Source of the DNA: Sulfurimonas crateris
GTDB taxonomy: Bacteria > Campylobacterota > Campylobacteria > Campylobacterales > Sulfurimonadaceae
Direction: 5' to 3'
Assembly: GCA_945870785.1 (NCBI GenBank)
Contig: CAMBTK010000001.1
Span: 1 to 64,000, forward strand
DNA: 64,000 nucleotides
Shown here: piece by piece, positions 31,674-41,069 of the stretch
Layout of the letters: each line of letters opens with the position of its first letter
How positions within the stretch are numbered: position 1 is the first letter of the stretch
The notes under the pieces: generated by a model
Told to the model about the DNA's origin: nothing
Databases searched by the model: none
The model's input: only the letters and a program-made list of their open reading frames with translations
Position numbers and translations under genes: made by a program

Positions 31674-31979
31674 ATGAATATATCAAATAATATTTCATCA
31701 ATTCAAGCGCATCAGAGTATGTTAAATAACAGTGCAAATAATGTTGCAAATGTAAATACAGATGGGTTTACTCCTACAAACAGTAGAATTTCTGGCGGTG
31801 ATAATTATGTCAGAGCAGAAGACTCAAAAGCAGATAATAACGGCTCAAGCAGAAGTCAGACAGATTTAGCTAATGAAATAACCAATCAAATAGTCGCTCA
31901 AGACGCCACGTCTGTAAATGTAACTGCAATTAAGACACAAGATGAGATGTTTGGCTCACTTTTAGATATTAAAGCCTAA
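31674..31979 (+). CDS. short flagellar rod/hook-like protein (N- and C-terminal D0 regions only)
   Basis: SIQAHQSMLNNSANNVANVNTDGF and LANEITNQIVAQDATSVNVTAIKTQDEMFGSLLDIKA. Confidence 0.8.
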   Translation: MNISNNISSIQAHQSMLNNSANNVANVNTDGFTPTNSRISGGDNYVRAEDSKADNNGSSRSQTDLANEITNQIVAQDATSVNVTAIKTQDEMFGSLLDIKA

Positions 31980-31988
31980 AAACACTCT

Positions 31989-32015
31989 AGGAGCGAGAGA
32001 TTTGCTCTCACTCCT
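31989..32015. terminator. hairpin between convergent genes
   Basis: AGGAGCGAGAG-ATTTG-CTCTCACTCCT, one mismatch, between stops at 31979 (+) and 32021 (-). Confidence 0.55.
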
Positions 32016-32020
32016 TGCAA

Positions 32021-33136
32021 CTACTTAATTACGATAGAAACTTCATCCCCAATATACTGTTTTGTTATTTCATCAGATGTAAGTTCTAATTTTTTTGCTA
32101 TATTTGGATTTACAACATAACTTACCCATGTTGATTTTATAATATCACCTTTTTGAAGGCTTGGTACGCTGTAGAGAACTATTTTTGAACTCATAGCTTT
32201 TAGATTTTGATTTAATTCGTAACCAACTGCATTATGAGGCATTGCCTGTTTTTCTTCACTATCTTTAAAAACTATTATAAAGGTTGCTTCTTTGTCCTCT
32301 TTTGGGCTTTGGCTAAAATTACTCCAGATAGTTTTGCCATCTCTTAGCACAACTGTTTTTACAAATTTTAGTCGCATTGGATGCGTAATTATGGCATGTC
32401 CCATCTTGTTTTCTATACTTAACTCTATATTTTCATTTTTATAAGATAAGCCTAATTTAACACTTTTTTTAACCATCTCATCTGAACGGATACCTAGGAA
32501 ATTATGTGTTGTATACTCACTTCTGCCCTTTTTGTTAAAGTTTTCATTTCCTCCTGTAGCTTTTGGCATATGACACCCTATACAATCGCTTCTTGAGTCA
32601 TGCTGATCTTTAGAGTTGCAGACTTCAAATCCATTACTATTCTCTTTGTGAGAGTGGCATCCCATACATACTTCACTGTTTTTATATATATCACTACTTT
32701 GAGAATTATGTTTATTGCTTGAATCTGGATTATCTAAATTTCCAAACATGGTAGGTTTATCATCAAAGGCAGTGCTTGAAAAATTTATATTGTATGACTT
32801 TCCATAATGAATCTTACTGATTTGATGACAAAAGGCACAAGAAACTCCATCGCTATTGCTTATCTCCTCTGCTTTTGGGTTCTCTGTTCCGCGAATAATT
32901 GCAGATAAATTTTTTGCTGCTGGCATATGACAGAGTGCGCATGAGTATTTTTTATCATCTGATAACTCTTGCACTTTTCTATGCACTTCATCGCTAAATA
33001 ATGATGCTTTATGATGCATTGATTTAGTATGTTGATTGTATATATTTTCATGGCACTCTTTACAAGATTCACTATCAAGGTATTTTGCCTCAACAACAAT
33101 AAACAATAGCAAGAATATTAAAATAATTTTTTTCAT
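32021..33136 (-). CDS. multiheme c-type cytochrome (5 CxxCH)
   Basis: CKECH, CALCH, CAFCH, CMGCH, CIGCH; signal peptide. Confidence 0.9.
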   Translation of the reverse strand: MKKIILIFLLLFIVVEAKYLDSESCKECHENIYNQHTKSMHHKASLFSDEVHRKVQELSDDKKYSCALCHMPAAKNLSAIIRGTENPKAEEISNSDGVSCAFCHQISKIHYGKSYNINFSSTAFDDKPTMFGNLDNPDSSNKHNSQSSDIYKNSEVCMGCHSHKENSNGFEVCNSKDQHDSRSDCIGCHMPKATGGNENFNKKGRSEYTTHNFLGIRSDEMVKKSVKLGLSYKNENIELSIENKMGHAIITHPMRLKFVKTVVLRDGKTIWSNFSQSPKEDKEATFIIVFKDSEEKQAMPHNAVGYELNQNLKAMSSKIVLYSVPSLQKGDIIKSTWVSYVVNPNIAKKLELTSDEITKQYIGDEVSIVIK

Positions 33137-33224
33137 TTAAACTCCATTTTTTAGTTCAAATTATACTATATATTTTTTATAATTATTATTCTTGGAGCTT
33201 ATTTTAAGTGTAATATATTAATAG

Positions 33225-34553
33225 TTACTCTGTAATAATATTCATACTTGTCATATTTTTTAAAAGCTCTGAGCTCTTATCATAATCTTTTTGCTCTTCC
33301 CCAAGCTTTAGTGTACTAAAAATTGCACGACCAATAATCAATCTACCCTCAACACCATCTTTCTTTGTTTTTATACCCCATGTGTTGTGAAAAACAACTA
33401 TATCATCATTGTACGTTCCTACGTAAAGGACAATATGCCCTTTTTTATAGAGCAATGTCTGAAATGGGATAGCTTTCTCTTTTATAGTTATTATCTTCTC
33501 TTCCTCGCTCATATCTTTTAAAGAGATAATCTTTCCTACCTTACTTTGCTGATATGAATTTCTAGGCAGCCATATACCAAAAGGAGTAAACATATCTCTA
33601 AGCATGGAAGAGCAATCTCTTTGCTCATACATTCCACCCCATCCATAGTTTGTTTTTGAAACCTCTTTTGTAATCTCTGACAAGTTCTCTGCACTTAAGT
33701 TCAGAATCTCTTTTGTTGCTATCTCTTTTGGTATTGTTGAGCTAGAATATATCGCTCTTGTGCCTATACGTGATGCAACAGTTAATGCCTTGTAGCTTGT
33801 TTCATCTTCTGATATTATGGCAAAGCTCATTCCTATTTTTGACTTGTAGAGAAAATCTCCATTCGCGTCATAGATGGCAGCGCCCTCTTTTACTATATAA
33901 ATTTGTTCTGATTTTTGCCAAAACTCTCTATCATCATCTTCTAAGATAACAAACTCACTGGCTCTAATCCAACCTGATGCAAAACTACTAAATACATAAG
34001 CCCACGCTCTATCTTCTGAATAGTGTGAGATAAAAATTGGGCTGTTTGCATGAACAGTACTATTTTGAAGATAATCAAAAGGGAAACCCTCTCCTGCCAT
34101 AGATGGGTCTCTTAGCAGTGGTCTGATAGTCGGAAAAGCCCTTAAATCAACCTCGTTTAAAGTTACACCTTTTTTATTTAATGTTGCATACTCTTGGAAA
34201 TTTGCACTTTGAATCATCTCATCAAAAAAACTTTGTTTATGTAACTGTAAGTTTTCACCATAACTTCTTGATGGAGTAAATGCGATAAAAGGCCATACTA
34301 TTGACTCTATACTCTCTCTTGGTTTATCAATGTTCCAAACACTAAAGTATCTCGAGTTATATTTCTTTTGAATATCGTAAATAGAAACATTGTTCTCTAT
34401 AAACTTAGAAAAATAGTCTGCATCTTGCGGAATATTTGCTAAATCATATATATCCAATGATTCTGGAACACTTTTTTTAATATCGGGCTTACTGACATGT
34501 TGTGAGCACCCAGCAAATAAAAATAGAATAAAAACTATAAAAAAATATCTCAC
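33225..34553 (-). CDS. SH3-domain NlpC/P60-type cysteine peptidase, lipoprotein
   Basis: FLFAGCSQ lipobox; YGWGGMYEQRDCSSMLRDMFTPFGIWLPRNS; HIVLYVGTYND. Confidence 0.85.
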   Translation of the reverse strand: MRYFFIVFILFLFAGCSQHVSKPDIKKSVPESLDIYDLANIPQDADYFSKFIENNVSIYDIQKKYNSRYFSVWNIDKPRESIESIVWPFIAFTPSRSYGENLQLHKQSFFDEMIQSANFQEYATLNKKGVTLNEVDLRAFPTIRPLLRDPSMAGEGFPFDYLQNSTVHANSPIFISHYSEDRAWAYVFSSFASGWIRASEFVILEDDDREFWQKSEQIYIVKEGAAIYDANGDFLYKSKIGMSFAIISEDETSYKALTVASRIGTRAIYSSSTIPKEIATKEILNLSAENLSEITKEVSKTNYGWGGMYEQRDCSSMLRDMFTPFGIWLPRNSYQQSKVGKIISLKDMSEEEKIITIKEKAIPFQTLLYKKGHIVLYVGTYNDDIVVFHNTWGIKTKKDGVEGRLIIGRAIFSTLKLGEEQKDYDKSSELLKNMTSMNIITE

Positions 34554-34562
34554 ATAACACTC

Positions 34563-35222
34563 CTAATCAACGTTTCCAAATCTGCTTACTACTCGCCCTA
34601 TAACCTCTATCTCACCAAGATTTAATGTTTGTGTTGAGTAGATTGGATTGTCTGAAATTACATCTATTTTTCCATCTATTCTCTTTTGAACTCTCTTTAT
34701 AAATAGTCCAGCTTCAGTTCTGATAGTAAAAATTCCACCTCTTTGAAGATCTACTTTAGCTCTATTTATAAAAACAATGTCGTTATAACTAAAAGTCGGC
34801 TCCATAGAATCCCCAGATACATTTACTGCCTCTATATTTCTAAGTTCTCTCTCTCCGCCTAATATCGCCACAAACTCTGGAGGAATTTTTATCATCTCAT
34901 TCTCTTCATCTTCACCTTCAGCTCCACCTCCAGCAGAAGCACTTACATTGCTAAAATATTTAATCATAAAAAATTTGTTTGTGGCCTCAACTAAACTCTC
35001 AGGAGACTGCCCATAAAGAAGCCAGTTTATAGATATAGATTTTAGTGCACAAAAATCCAAAAGCTCACTAAATGGTATTTTGTCTCTTTTTTTCATTGTC
35101 GCAAAATTCATCTGCGAAACTCCAAGTATATCAGCTACATCTTTGTCGTATATCTTTTTGCCGTTATATTCATTTGAGACTATACTTTTTATCTCTTCAA
35201 CAATATCAAGAAAACTTTTCAT
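34563..35222 (-). CDS. S24/LexA-like phage-type repressor (HTH plus peptidase S24)
   Basis: HTH-like VADILGVSQMNFATMKKRDKIPF; SGDSMEPTFSYNDIVFINRA; GLFIKRVQ; Ala-Gly in ASAGGG. Start set at MKSFLDIVEE. Confidence 0.88.
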   Translation of the reverse strand: MKSFLDIVEEIKSIVSNEYNGKKIYDKDVADILGVSQMNFATMKKRDKIPFSELLDFCALKSISINWLLYGQSPESLVEATNKFFMIKYFSNVSASAGGGAEGEDEENEMIKIPPEFVAILGGERELRNIEAVNVSGDSMEPTFSYNDIVFINRAKVDLQRGGIFTIRTEAGLFIKRVQKRIDGKIDVISDNPIYSTQTLNLGEIEVIGRVVSRFGNVD

Positions 35223-35315
35223 CCAAACCCCCAATTAATCGCTTATATATGAAAGATTATAGTAGTTTTTTGAAATTTAGTCAAAATAAATATGACAAAA
35301 TGCAATACTTTTTAT

Positions 35316-35332
35316 CATTATTTTAAATAATG
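35316..35332. promoter_or_regulatory. 17-bp perfect palindrome CATTATTT-T-AAATAATG, candidate operator
   Basis: Perfect 8-bp arms around one base, between the divergent S24 repressor and the 28-codon ORF. Confidence 0.35.
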
Positions 35333-35375
35333 TGTACTATTTGACAAATTAAACAATAAAATCAAAGGATTTAAA

Positions 35376-35459
35376 ATGAAAGTTGTAGTAGATAACGCAA
35401 AAAACTTATTTGATAAATTTGAGGATAAATTAGAGCAATGGGCAAAGATACTATTTTAA
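35376..35459 (+). CDS. 27-aa amphipathic peptide ORF
   Basis: MKVVVDNAKNLFDKFEDKLEQWAKILF*; RBS AAAGGA 6 nt upstream of ATG. Absent from the ORF track. Confidence 0.4.
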   Translation: MKVVVDNAKNLFDKFEDKLEQWAKILF

Positions 35460-35609
35460 AACAGTATCTTTTGTATCTTTCTCTTTTTGCTCATCAGCCT
35501 CTCTTTGTGCTTCTCGCTGGGCTGATTTATTTTTATGATATCCGCCAAAGATAAAAATCATAAAAAGTACAAAGAGAATTGACATAGCTATATCGATAAA
35601 TGTACTCAT
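35451..35609 (-). CDS. 52-aa single-TM protein
   Basis: MSTFIDIAMSILFVLFMIFIFGGYHKNKSAQREAQREADEQKEKDTKDTVLK*; start overlaps trmL stop by 4 bp. Absent from the ORF track. Confidence 0.55.
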   Translation of the reverse strand: MSTFIDIAMSILFVLFMIFIFGGYHKNKSAQREAQREADEQKEKDTKDTVLK

Positions 35610-36085
35610 ACATCCTCCAAAAAGGTAGTGTAATTTTGTCTTATAGCTTCATACAAAATTATGCCCGTACTTATGGCTAAGTTAAGGCTTCTACCCTCGT
35701 TTGTCATTGGAATAGTGATATTTTGCTCTTTGTATTTGGTTAGTATCTCTGCAGGAATTCCAGCGGTTTCACTTCCAAAAAATATATAGTCGCCATCATT
35801 AAACTTTGCATCAAAATATGGTTTATCAGTTTTTGTAGTTGCAAAATGAGCATTAGCTGTTATGTTGTTGTTTTGGAAAAATTCTTCAAGACTCTCCCAA
35901 ACATGTAAATCAAGCTTATGCCAATAATCAAGCCCTGCGCGACGCACAGCTTTTTCATCCATATCAAAAGCTATCGGTTTTATGATATGCAAAGCTGCCC
36001 CTGCGTTTACACAAAGCCGACCTATTGCACCAGTATTATTTGGAATTTGAGGATTTACTAAAACTAAATTAAATTTTGCAATCAT
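35606..36085 (-). CDS. trmL: tRNA (cytidine(34)-2'-O)-methyltransferase
   Basis: SPOUT: NPQIPNNTGAIGRLCVNAGAALHIIKP; FGSETAGIP; IPMTNEGRSLNLAISTGI. Confidence 0.92.
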   Translation of the reverse strand: MIAKFNLVLVNPQIPNNTGAIGRLCVNAGAALHIIKPIAFDMDEKAVRRAGLDYWHKLDLHVWESLEEFFQNNNITANAHFATTKTDKPYFDAKFNDGDYIFFGSETAGIPAEILTKYKEQNITIPMTNEGRSLNLAISTGIILYEAIRQNYTTFLEDV

Positions 36086-36182
36086 TAATAACCTCTCAAA
36101 AACTTTGTTTTTCTAAAGAAACATTTTTGCTACGCGAAAACCGCATTTGCTTGTTTTGTAGCTTTAGCGCGCATATTATCAT

Positions 36183-37019
36183 CTAGAAGATTACAGTTTT
36201 ATTTGCATAGACAAAAATTCTATCTTCAAGTGCCAATCTTAAAGCACGTGAGAGTACAACTTTTTCAACATCTTTGCCCATACGTTGCATATCTCTCCAG
36301 CTATTTGCATGATTTACATGTATAACTTCTTGAGCAATAATTGGACCTTCATCAAGATTATTATTTACAAAATGTGATGTAGCTCCAATAATCTTAACAC
36401 CTCTCTCATAAGCCTGTTTATAAGGGTTTGCACCTATAAATGCTGGTAAAAATGAGTGGTGTATATTTATAATTCTATTTTCATATATCTCTATAAATTT
36501 TGGCGTTAAAATCCTCATATATTTTGCTAAAACAATATAGTCAATATCATCAAACTTTGCTAAAAAATCTATAATTTTTTCTTCATGCTCTTCTCTATCC
36601 AATCCTACGTGCGAAATTTCAATAAAAGGGACATTGAACTTCTCTACAAATGAGCCCAACTCTGCGTAGTTTGATATTACGCATAAGATATTTGCCTCTA
36701 GCTCACCCGCTTCATGTCGTACTAAAATATCTCCGAGCGCATGCATCTCTTTTGTAGCCATGATTACTATATTTTTATTTTTTGGTGCAATTACGTCTAT
36801 ATTTGCACTCTTAGGCATTACTTCACTTATTGATTGGTAAAGCTCATTAAGAGCCATATCTCCCTCAACAACACTTCTCATAAAAAATTTATTATTTTCA
36901 CTATCAACAAATTCGCTATTTGAGAGGATATTGAAATCATTTTTATAAAAAACAGTTGATACTTTATGTACCAAACCTTTTTCATCATTTGCATCTATAA
37001 GTACTCTATATTGGCTCAT
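36183..37019 (-). CDS. purU: formyltetrahydrofolate deformylase
   Basis: N-terminal ACT; NIHHSFLPAFIGANPYKQAYERGVKIIGATSHFVNNNLDEGPII. Confidence 0.95.
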   Translation of the reverse strand: MSQYRVLIDANDEKGLVHKVSTVFYKNDFNILSNSEFVDSENNKFFMRSVVEGDMALNELYQSISEVMPKSANIDVIAPKNKNIVIMATKEMHALGDILVRHEAGELEANILCVISNYAELGSFVEKFNVPFIEISHVGLDREEHEEKIIDFLAKFDDIDYIVLAKYMRILTPKFIEIYENRIINIHHSFLPAFIGANPYKQAYERGVKIIGATSHFVNNNLDEGPIIAQEVIHVNHANSWRDMQRMGKDVEKVVLSRALRLALEDRIFVYANKTVIF

Positions 37020-37348
37020 CTACGCTTTCCTCTCTCTAGCTCTTCCACTCTTGAATCAATCGTCACTAAAACATACTCTAAAAAGTTAAGTGTCATATCT
37101 ACTTTAGCTTCTATGTTTGTGTTATTTGGTGCTTGAAATCCTTCAAAAAGCACAAGCAATCTCTCTCGCATCGATGTCAAAAACATCATTTCATTACTGA
37201 GAACTTGCTCAACTTCAGGTTCCATATCTATCTTTACTTCTTCTTTGATTTTTAGTTTGAACTTATTTTCAGCTATCTGGTTGTCAACATCTGGTTTCAT
37301 ATCTTCTAACTCGGCTAAAGTTGAGAGAATTACATCTTTTAGTTCCAT
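37016..37348 (-). CDS. CiaD-like conserved protein
   Basis: [21 protein letters not shown]...; adjacent to purU, as I recall for the Campylobacter jejuni ciaD region. Confidence 0.5.
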   Translation of the reverse strand: MELKDVILSTLAELEDMKPDVDNQIAENKFKLKIKEEVKIDMEPEVEQVLSNEMMFLTSMRERLLVLFEGFQAPNNTNIEAKVDMTLNFLEYVLVTIDSRVEELERGKRR

Positions 37349-37587
37349 AGTTTTAATAACCACCTTTCAAATTCATTAAACTCCACATCCTCTTCCATTT
37401 TTACAAAGTAATCTTTCATCTGAGTATTTACGTTTAAAAACTTTTTTCTCATACCAGAGAGTCTTCGTATGGCAATCTTTGCATCACTATTTGAGGAGTC
37501 TTTTTTCAAAATCTCTTTGTAAATTTCAAGAGCTTCTTCTTTGAGCCCTTGAAGTTCATAAATATTTGCTAGAGTGAGTGTTTTCAT
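37339..37587 (-). CDS. small TPR-like protein
   Basis: [38 protein letters not shown]. Confidence 0.65.
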   Translation of the reverse strand: MKTLTLANIYELQGLKEEALEIYKEILKKDSSNSDAKIAIRRLSGMRKKFLNVNTQMKDYFVKMEEDVEFNEFERWLLKLWN

Positions 37588-38651
37588 TTTGCCGCATAAT
37601 TAGCGATAATCGAACCCATTTCACTAGTTGAACATACCTCTTTAGCATCATACTGTGCCAAATCTTTTGTTCTATATCCCTCTTTTAGAGCTCTCTTTAC
37701 AGCAGCATCTATTTTATCTGCAGCTTTATGTTCATCCAAGGCATAGCGGAGCATCATTGACGCTGACAATATAGTAGCAATAGGGTTTGCTACCCCTTGC
37801 CCTGCTATATCTGGCGCAGAACCATGAATCGGCTCATAAACACCTATTTTAGCACCAACAGACGCTGATGGAAGAAGACCGATAGAGCCAGAGAGCATAC
37901 TTGCCTCATCACTTAAAATGTCACCGAAAATATTTCCAGTTAGCATTACATCAAACTGTCTTGGGTCGCGGATAAGTTGCATAGCAGCATTGTCAACATA
38001 CATATGAGTAAGCTCAACTTCAGGGTACTCTTTTGAAACCTCAATAACAACTTCTCTCCAGAGTTGTGAAACATCTAAAACATTTGCTTTATCGATTGAA
38101 CATACTCTTTTACTTCTGTTCATTGCTATCTTAAAGGCTTGATGGGCTATTCTTACAATCTCTTCGCGAGTATAAACCATGGTATTCCAACCTTTGTTCT
38201 CATCTCTACCTTTTGGCTCTCCAAAGTAAATACCACCAATAAGCTCACGAACAACCATTAAATCTACACCCTTTATAACTTCAGGTTTAAGTGATGAAGC
38301 ATTTATAAGTTCGTCAAAAACATTTGCAGGGCGAAGGTTTGCATAAACACCAAGCTCTTTACGAAATCTTAGCAGTCCGCTCTCAGGTCTCTTCTCGCGT
38401 GGTAGATTGTCCCATTTTGATCCACCAATCGCACCAAAAAGTACAGCATCACTGTTTAGCGAAATGTTAATTGTCTCTTGAGGAAGCGGATCACCTGTTA
38501 TATCATAAGCACATCCACCCATTAAAGCCTCTTCGTAAGAGAACTCCAAATCACAACATGACGCAACAGCATCCAAAACTTTTACTGCTTCATCTATAAT
38601 CTCAGGACCAATTCCATCACCTTTAATAAGTGCGATTTTGTATGTTTTCAT
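37584..38651 (-). CDS. leuB: 3-isopropylmalate dehydrogenase
   Basis: [46 protein letters not shown]. Confidence 0.97.
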   Translation of the reverse strand: MKTYKIALIKGDGIGPEIIDEAVKVLDAVASCCDLEFSYEEALMGGCAYDITGDPLPQETINISLNSDAVLFGAIGGSKWDNLPREKRPESGLLRFRKELGVYANLRPANVFDELINASSLKPEVIKGVDLMVVRELIGGIYFGEPKGRDENKGWNTMVYTREEIVRIAHQAFKIAMNRSKRVCSIDKANVLDVSQLWREVVIEVSKEYPEVELTHMYVDNAAMQLIRDPRQFDVMLTGNIFGDILSDEASMLSGSIGLLPSASVGAKIGVYEPIHGSAPDIAGQGVANPIATILSASMMLRYALDEHKAADKIDAAVKRALKEGYRTKDLAQYDAKEVCSTSEMGSIIANYAAK

Positions 38652-38653
38652 AA

Positions 38654-39157
38654 CTATTTACCTTTAATTTCATTTTGAGCAAAGTTCATAAGTCCACCAG
38701 CATCAATCAACTCTTGCATAAAGTCTGGAATCGGGATAAATTTATACACTTTTGAAGATGTTTTATTTGTAACTGTTCCATTATTCATATCAACACTTAT
38801 CTCATCACCTTCAGCTATCTCTGCACTCTCTTCTAGCTCAAAAATAGGAAGTCCCATATTAAAAGCATTACGATAAAAAATTCTTGCAAATGTAGGCGCG
38901 ATTACTGCGGCAACACCAGCAGCTTTTAGTGCTATTGGAGCATGTTCACGAGAACTTCCACAACCAAAATTCTCACCAGCGACTATAACATCTCCACTTT
39001 TCATCTTTTTAACGAATTCAGGGTCTGCATCTTCCATAACATGCTTTGCAAGTTCTTCTGGAACCGAAGTGTTTAAATAGCGAGCTGCTATAATTAAATC
39101 TGTATCGATATCTTTTCCAAATCTCCAAACTTTTCCATCAATATTTGCTTTTTGCAT
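38654..39157 (-). CDS. leuD: 3-isopropylmalate dehydratase small subunit
   Basis: [30 protein letters not shown]. Confidence 0.96.
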   Translation of the reverse strand: MQKANIDGKVWRFGKDIDTDLIIAARYLNTSVPEELAKHVMEDADPEFVKKMKSGDVIVAGENFGCGSSREHAPIALKAAGVAAVIAPTFARIFYRNAFNMGLPIFELEESAEIAEGDEISVDMNNGTVTNKTSSKVYKFIPIPDFMQELIDAGGLMNFAQNEIKGK

Positions 39158-39304
39158 TTTAAATCCTAACTTCTATTTTTAAATAATTTTCGCGATTATA
39201 ACTAAAATGTTGTTTGAGTTTTATAAAAAGAGAGGTTTTACAGAGAGTAAAAAATAAAAAAGCGACATCATATTAAATGGTATCATGCCGCTATTAGAGA
39301 GTTG

Positions 39305-40093
39305 TTATCTTTTTAGATTATTGGTTGTTTGGAGCATTTCATCACTTGTTGTAATCACTTTTGAATTAGAATCATAAGCACGTTGTCCAGTAATTAGGTC
39401 TGTTAACTCAACAACAAGTTCAACGTTGCTTAGCTCAACAAAACCTTGTCTTAAAACACCAAGACCATCAAGACCAGGAGTCCCTTCAACTGGTTGGCCC
39501 GAGCTGTCAGTCTCGATATAAAGATTATCTCCCATTGAGTGAAGACCTGCTGGATTTATAAAGTTTGTAAGTGTAATTTGGCCTATCTGAGTTGCTTGTG
39601 CTTGTCCTGCTTGAACAACACTTACAGTTCCATCTGTACCGATACTTACGTTTGTTGCATCAGGCGGAACAACCACTTCTGGAACCATTCTATAGCCGTC
39701 ACTGTTTACAATAGAGCCATTTTCATCAACTTTAAATGCACCATTTCTTGAGTAAACTTCACTGCCATCTGGAAGTTCAAGTTTAAAAAAGCCATTTCCA
39801 GTTACAGCAACATCAAGTTGATTATCTGTCTGCTTTAGGCTTCCCTCTGAAAATATTTTGTTAATTGCAGTTGGACGAACACCAAGACCAACCTCTATAC
39901 CAGTTGGGCTTTTAGTAACATCACTTGTTGATGTTCCTGCGTATTCCATTACTTTGTACATAAGATCGGCGAACTCTGCACGAGATTTTTTAAATCCAAT
40001 AGTATTTACGTTGGCAATATTATTTGCTGTTGTGTTGATTTGTGTCTGCATTCCTATCATTCCAGTAGAAGCAGTGTAAAGTGATTGCATCAT
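39305..40093 (-). CDS. flgG: flagellar distal rod protein FlgG
   Basis: SLYTASTGMIGMQTQINTTANNIANVNTIGFK; LTDLITGQRAYDSNSKVITTSDEMLQ. Confidence 0.95.
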   Translation of the reverse strand: MMQSLYTASTGMIGMQTQINTTANNIANVNTIGFKKSRAEFADLMYKVMEYAGTSTSDVTKSPTGIEVGLGVRPTAINKIFSEGSLKQTDNQLDVAVTGNGFFKLELPDGSEVYSRNGAFKVDENGSIVNSDGYRMVPEVVVPPDATNVSIGTDGTVSVVQAGQAQATQIGQITLTNFINPAGLHSMGDNLYIETDSSGQPVEGTPGLDGLGVLRQGFVELSNVELVVELTDLITGQRAYDSNSKVITTSDEMLQTTNNLKR

Positions 40094-40105
40094 GGTCTAT
40101 TCTCC

Positions 40106-40936
40106 TTAAGATTTTTTAGCAAGTTTTTCAATTGCATCGCGGTTCATATCATTCATCTGTGTATCCATTGCTTTTTGATACATTCCAACTAAACGATTTG
40201 TCTCTATCAGTTGCGTCATCATTTTTACAGCATTTACATTACTCTTCTCGACAAATCCCTGTAAAACTGCTTCACTTCCATCAAGACTCACAAGCCCTTC
40301 TGTGCCACCTGCACCATCATATCTATAAAGACCATCACCCTCTTTTTTTAGAAGATTGATATTGTCTGGCTGTGCAATAAAGAGTCTATTAACCTGATTA
40401 AGGTTCATAGAATTTGGAATATTTGTAAGAATTTGTCCATTTTTATCTATCTCTATCGCACTATCGCCCTCATTAAAAACAATAGGTTGATTTGAAATAA
40501 AATAATCACTTGGCAAAACTTCATACCCTTGTTTTGTGATTAACTTGCCTTCATCATTCTTTGTAAAAGTTCCATCTCTTGTGAGGCGAATACCCTCTGG
40601 AGTTTTTACTAAAAAAAACATTCCCTCTTTAGATAGAGCCATATCTAGCGGGTTATCGCTCTTTTGCATCGTTCCCAAAGAGAAGTCTGTATAGGCATCA
40701 ACAACTTGTGGTGCTTTATTCATTGCTCTATTTAAGAACTGTGCTGCTTCTTTTGTGTGATTTGCATTTGGAAGCTCATCTCTGGCTTCTTTATAAAGAC
40801 GCATAAAGTCACCAACAATAAGATTATCTTCTTTGAATCCTGCTGTATTTACATTGGCAAGATTATTTGCAATAGTATCAAGTCTATTAAACTGTGTAAC
40901 CATCCCAGCTGCTGAGCTGTAATATCCGCTTTGCAT
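40106..40936 (-). CDS. flagellar rod protein FlgF/FlgG-like
   Basis: SAAGMVTQFNRLDTIANNLANVNTAGFKED; MTQLIETNRLVGMYQKAMDT. Confidence 0.88.
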   Translation of the reverse strand: MQSGYYSSAAGMVTQFNRLDTIANNLANVNTAGFKEDNLIVGDFMRLYKEARDELPNANHTKEAAQFLNRAMNKAPQVVDAYTDFSLGTMQKSDNPLDMALSKEGMFFLVKTPEGIRLTRDGTFTKNDEGKLITKQGYEVLPSDYFISNQPIVFNEGDSAIEIDKNGQILTNIPNSMNLNQVNRLFIAQPDNINLLKKEGDGLYRYDGAGGTEGLVSLDGSEAVLQGFVEKSNVNAVKMMTQLIETNRLVGMYQKAMDTQMNDMNRDAIEKLAKKS

Positions 40937-41069
40937 AAGGTACCTTTTAACAAATATTTTTTAGGTAATAGCAAAGATTGTTCCAAATTTTAAACAAGTG
41001 CTATTTAAGTATATCTCGGTATAATCCACCTTTAAAAAATCTTAATAGACCAACAAGGTGTACTTCCAC

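Noticed and set aside
39305-40936. Tandem flgG-like genes as a recent duplication
   Set aside because: The two proteins differ throughout; this is the normal FlgF/FlgG rod gene pair.
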